Source: Blautia sp. (GTDB lineage Bacteria > Bacillota > Clostridia > Lachnospirales > Lachnospiraceae). From it: a stretch of 56,479 nt of DNA. A model generated the notes under the pieces. That model made no database searches. It was given only the letters and a program-made list of their open reading frames with translations, and was not told the DNA's origin. A program made the position numbers and the translations under genes. The stretch spans positions 1 through 56,479 of the forward strand of contig JAETNR010000028.1 in the NCBI GenBank assembly GCA_021772055.1. The letters are read 5' to 3'. Of the stretch, positions 54,379-56,479 are shown piece after piece. The first letter of the stretch is position 1, and every line of letters begins with the position of its first letter.

Positions 54379-56226
54379 TTAGCCGATCTCCCCTTCAGGA
54401 GTTTCCAGAATCCTCATAAATTCCTCTCCTGTGATCGTTTCATGTTCATACAGATATTTGGCAAGCTCATGGAGCTTACCGATATTGTCCTGAAGAATCT
54501 TCAGGGCTTTCTGATGCTGTGTGCTTACCAGATCCACAACCTTCTTATCCAGAATTGTCTGGGTTTCAAAGGAGCAGGCCAGGCTGGCGTCACCTCCCAG
54601 ATACTGATTGGTTACGTTTTCCATGGCTACCATATCAAATTCGTCGCTCATACCATAACGGGAGATCATCGCTCTTGCGATTTTTGTCGCCTGCTCGATA
54701 TCATTGGATGCACCTGTGGTAATGGTATGGAAGATCAGTTCCTCTGCTGCACGTCCTCCTGTAAATGTGGCGATCTTATTCTCCAGTTCCTCCTTGGACA
54801 TCAGGAAATGTTCTTTCTCATCTACCTGCATGGTATAGCCCAGTGCACCGGACGTACGGGGAATGATGGTAATCTTGTGTACCGGAGCGGAATCCGTCTG
54901 CTTTGCAGCAACAAGGGCATGGCCGATCTCATGATAAGAAACAATCAGCTTTTCCTTATTGGAAAGTACCCGGTTCTTCTTCTGATATCCTGCGATAACT
55001 ACCTCGATACTCTCTTCAAAATCCGCCTGAGTAGCGAATTTTCTTCCGTCACGTACTGCACGCAGAGCTGCCTCATTTACAATATTGGCCAGTTCCGCCC
55101 CGGAAGCTCCGGCCGCCGCTTTTGCAATTTCATCAAAGCGTACGCTATCCGCAATTTTAATTTTCTTTGCGTGAACTTTCAGAATTTCTTCCCTTCCCTG
55201 GAGATCCGGAAGTTCCACAGGAATCCGCCTGTCAAAGCGTCCCGGACGAAGGAGGGCCGGATCAAGGGAATCCGGGCGGTTGGTTGCTGCCAGGATTACT
55301 ACTCCTTTCGAACCGTCAAAACCATCCATCTCTGTCAGAAGCTGGTTCAAAGTCTGCTCACGCTCGTCGTTTCCGCCTGTAAAGCCGGCACCGTCACGCT
55401 TTTTACCGATGGTATCGATCTCATCAATAAATACAATACACGGTGCTTTGTCATTCGCCTGCTTAAACAGGTCACGCACCTTCGCAGCGCCCATACCTAC
55501 AAACATCTCCACAAATTCAGAACCGGAGATAGAGAAAAACGGAACCTCCGCCTCACCAGCCACAGCTTTTGCAAGAAGGGTCTTTCCTGTTCCGGGAGGG
55601 CCTACAAGAAGTGCCCCCTTTGGCATAGAAGCACCGATTTCCGCATATTTATGGGGATTGTGAAGATAGTCCACGATCTCTGTCAGCAATTCCTTCGCCT
55701 CATCCTCACCGGCAACATCACTGAATTTAATTCCGCTGGTGGATTTTACATAGACCTTGGCATTACTTTTTCCAAAGGACATCATTCCCCCGGGAGCGTC
55801 TCCCATAGAGCTCATCATCTTCTTGCTAAGCCAGCGTCCCAACAGGATAAAAATAGCGATGGGGATCAGATAGCTGAGGATGAGAGTGAGTATAATAGAC
55901 TGTCTCTCAGGAGCGGTCTCACTCATCTTCACTCCTGCCTGTCTCAGGCGTTCAACCAGGTTAGGATCGTCCATAGCTACCGTCTTGCACTGGACCTCTC
56001 TGCCATCCTGGCTCGCCTGATAGTAAATGTAATCTCCGTCAACCGTGGCCTCCGATACATTTCCTCTTTCCACATTGCTTAAAAATGTGCTGTAATCTGT
56101 TGTGATGATACTGCCCTCCTGAATAGAAGGAAGCACCAGGAAGTTCAGCAGGAAAATCACAACGGCCGCTATGATATAGTACACATACAGCGGTCTTTTC
56201 CCAGGTTTCTTGTTTCCTAAATTCAT
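54379..56226 (-). CDS. ftsH: ATP-dependent zinc metalloprotease FtsH
   Basis: 615 residues. N-terminal membrane helix (YIIAAVVIFLLNFLVLPSI), external domain about 35-115, second helix (LILSYLIPIAIFILLGRWL), AAA domain with GPPGTGKTLLAKAVAGEA, FIDEIDTIGKKRD and the second-region Arg fingers (RPDSLDPALLRPGRFDRR), then the M41 protease with HEIGHALVAA and the third zinc ligand region. Quality control of membrane and short-lived proteins. Starts at 56226 with AGGAAAA upstream. Confidence 0.97.
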   Translation of the reverse strand: MNLGNKKPGKRPLYVYYIIAAVVIFLLNFLVLPSIQEGSIITTDYSTFLSNVERGNVSEATVDGDYIYYQASQDGREVQCKTVAMDDPNLVERLRQAGVKMSETAPERQSIILTLILSYLIPIAIFILLGRWLSKKMMSSMGDAPGGMMSFGKSNAKVYVKSTSGIKFSDVAGEDEAKELLTEIVDYLHNPHKYAEIGASMPKGALLVGPPGTGKTLLAKAVAGEAEVPFFSISGSEFVEMFVGMGAAKVRDLFKQANDKAPCIVFIDEIDTIGKKRDGAGFTGGNDEREQTLNQLLTEMDGFDGSKGVVILAATNRPDSLDPALLRPGRFDRRIPVELPDLQGREEILKVHAKKIKIADSVRFDEIAKAAAGASGAELANIVNEAALRAVRDGRKFATQADFEESIEVVIAGYQKKNRVLSNKEKLIVSYHEIGHALVAAKQTDSAPVHKITIIPRTSGALGYTMQVDEKEHFLMSKEELENKIATFTGGRAAEELIFHTITTGASNDIEQATKIARAMISRYGMSDEFDMVAMENVTNQYLGGDASLACSFETQTILDKKVVDLVSTQHQKALKILQDNIGKLHELAKYLYEHETITGEEFMRILETPEGEIG

Positions 56227-56371
56227 ATATTTTCCTCATTTTCTATAGTATGATTTAGAGTACTTTAACACCTTTAGCCGAAAATATCAATGTATTTCAA
56301 ATAAAATTCATGAACTTTTTATAAATTCTGTTCCTGCTCTTTTTTTTCTATAGTTTGCTCTTTAATTAGCA

Positions 56372-56465
56372 ACCCCCATTTCAAATGGGGGTCTAACTTT
56401 AACCCCTCCGGGGTATTTCTCTGGTTCCGCCAGAGGCGGGGTTTCGCAGTACCATTTTTACTGGT
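56372..56465. repeat. Run of four small perfect hairpins
   Basis: ACCCCCATTT/AAATGGGGGT (56372-56392), ACCCC-TCC-GGGGT (56402-56414), CTCTGG-TTCCG-CCAGAG (56419-56435) and ACCA/TGGT (56451-56465). An 18-codon frame with an upstream AGGAGG can be read leftward through it but looks fortuitous. The stretch 56227-56371 is AT-rich and should hold the ftsH promoter; TTGATA-N17-TAAAGT is one weak candidate. Confidence 0.55.
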
Positions 56466-56479
56466 TGCCTCCTAAAGAA

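Noticed and set aside
54442..56082. 546-codon open frame antisense to ftsH
   Set aside because: Antisense shadow; ftsH motifs on the other strand are complete and the shadow protein has no recognisable pattern.

Overview
The window looks like a chromosomal segment of a low-to-moderate GC Firmicute, most likely a gut Lachnospiraceae (Blautia/Ruminococcus-like). The evidence is consensus SigA-type promoters and AGGAGG ribosome binding sites throughout, a T-box leader, SipW/TasA-type secretion, a CnaB adhesin, and the clostridial order of the ylxM-ffh-rpsP-khpA-rimM-trmD, plsX-rnc-smc-ftsY and rpmF/DUF177/ackA/pta/tmcAL blocks. No rRNA, tRNA or CRISPR was seen. The genus is inferred, not shown.

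Left part (about 1-12600) is a visibly AT-rich accessory island. Its first 9.9 kb is a leftward RiPP-type gene cluster: an acyl carrier protein, a 29-residue Cys-containing peptide that is the best precursor candidate, three different radical SAM/SPASM maturases, a Ser/His S26 peptidase, two half-size ABC exporters and a small protein resembling the BtrH/C39 fold. A both-ends-truncated IS110 transposase lies upstream of it. Next comes a rightward BlaI/BlaR1-like pair whose promoter carries an operator dyad over its -10 box and whose receptor has a small Cys-rich outer domain in place of a beta-lactam-binding domain.

Middle part (12.7-32 kb) is core housekeeping: translation and SRP genes (queA to ylxM), a metallophosphoesterase and a BMP-family protein without signal peptide, a divergent DUF362-ferredoxin gene, threonine deaminase, the ftsY-smc-rnc-plsX block, and NUDIX, ABC-F and GNAT genes. 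Two intergenic elements stand out: a 120-bp element bounded by 14-bp inverted repeats (20230-20349), and a perfect tandem duplication of a 72-bp imperfect palindrome (32138-32281).

At 32.3-38.7 kb is a leftward cell-surface operon: a SipW-type signal peptidase, three exported proteins with SipW-type (TasA/camelysin-like) signal regions, and a thioester-domain/CnaB adhesin reading frame interrupted by a single in-frame UGA with a stem-loop just downstream.

Right part (39-56.5 kb) is core again: rpmF-DUF177, ackA-pta and the divergent acetate-using tRNA enzyme tmcAL with overlapping promoters, a tryptophan ABC transporter (trpXYZ) behind a T-box with specifier UGG, the polA-coaE-MBL-ACT-UPF0210 operon headed by a small zinc-finger membrane protein, an amidohydrolase, ftsH, and a run of small perfect hairpins at the right edge.
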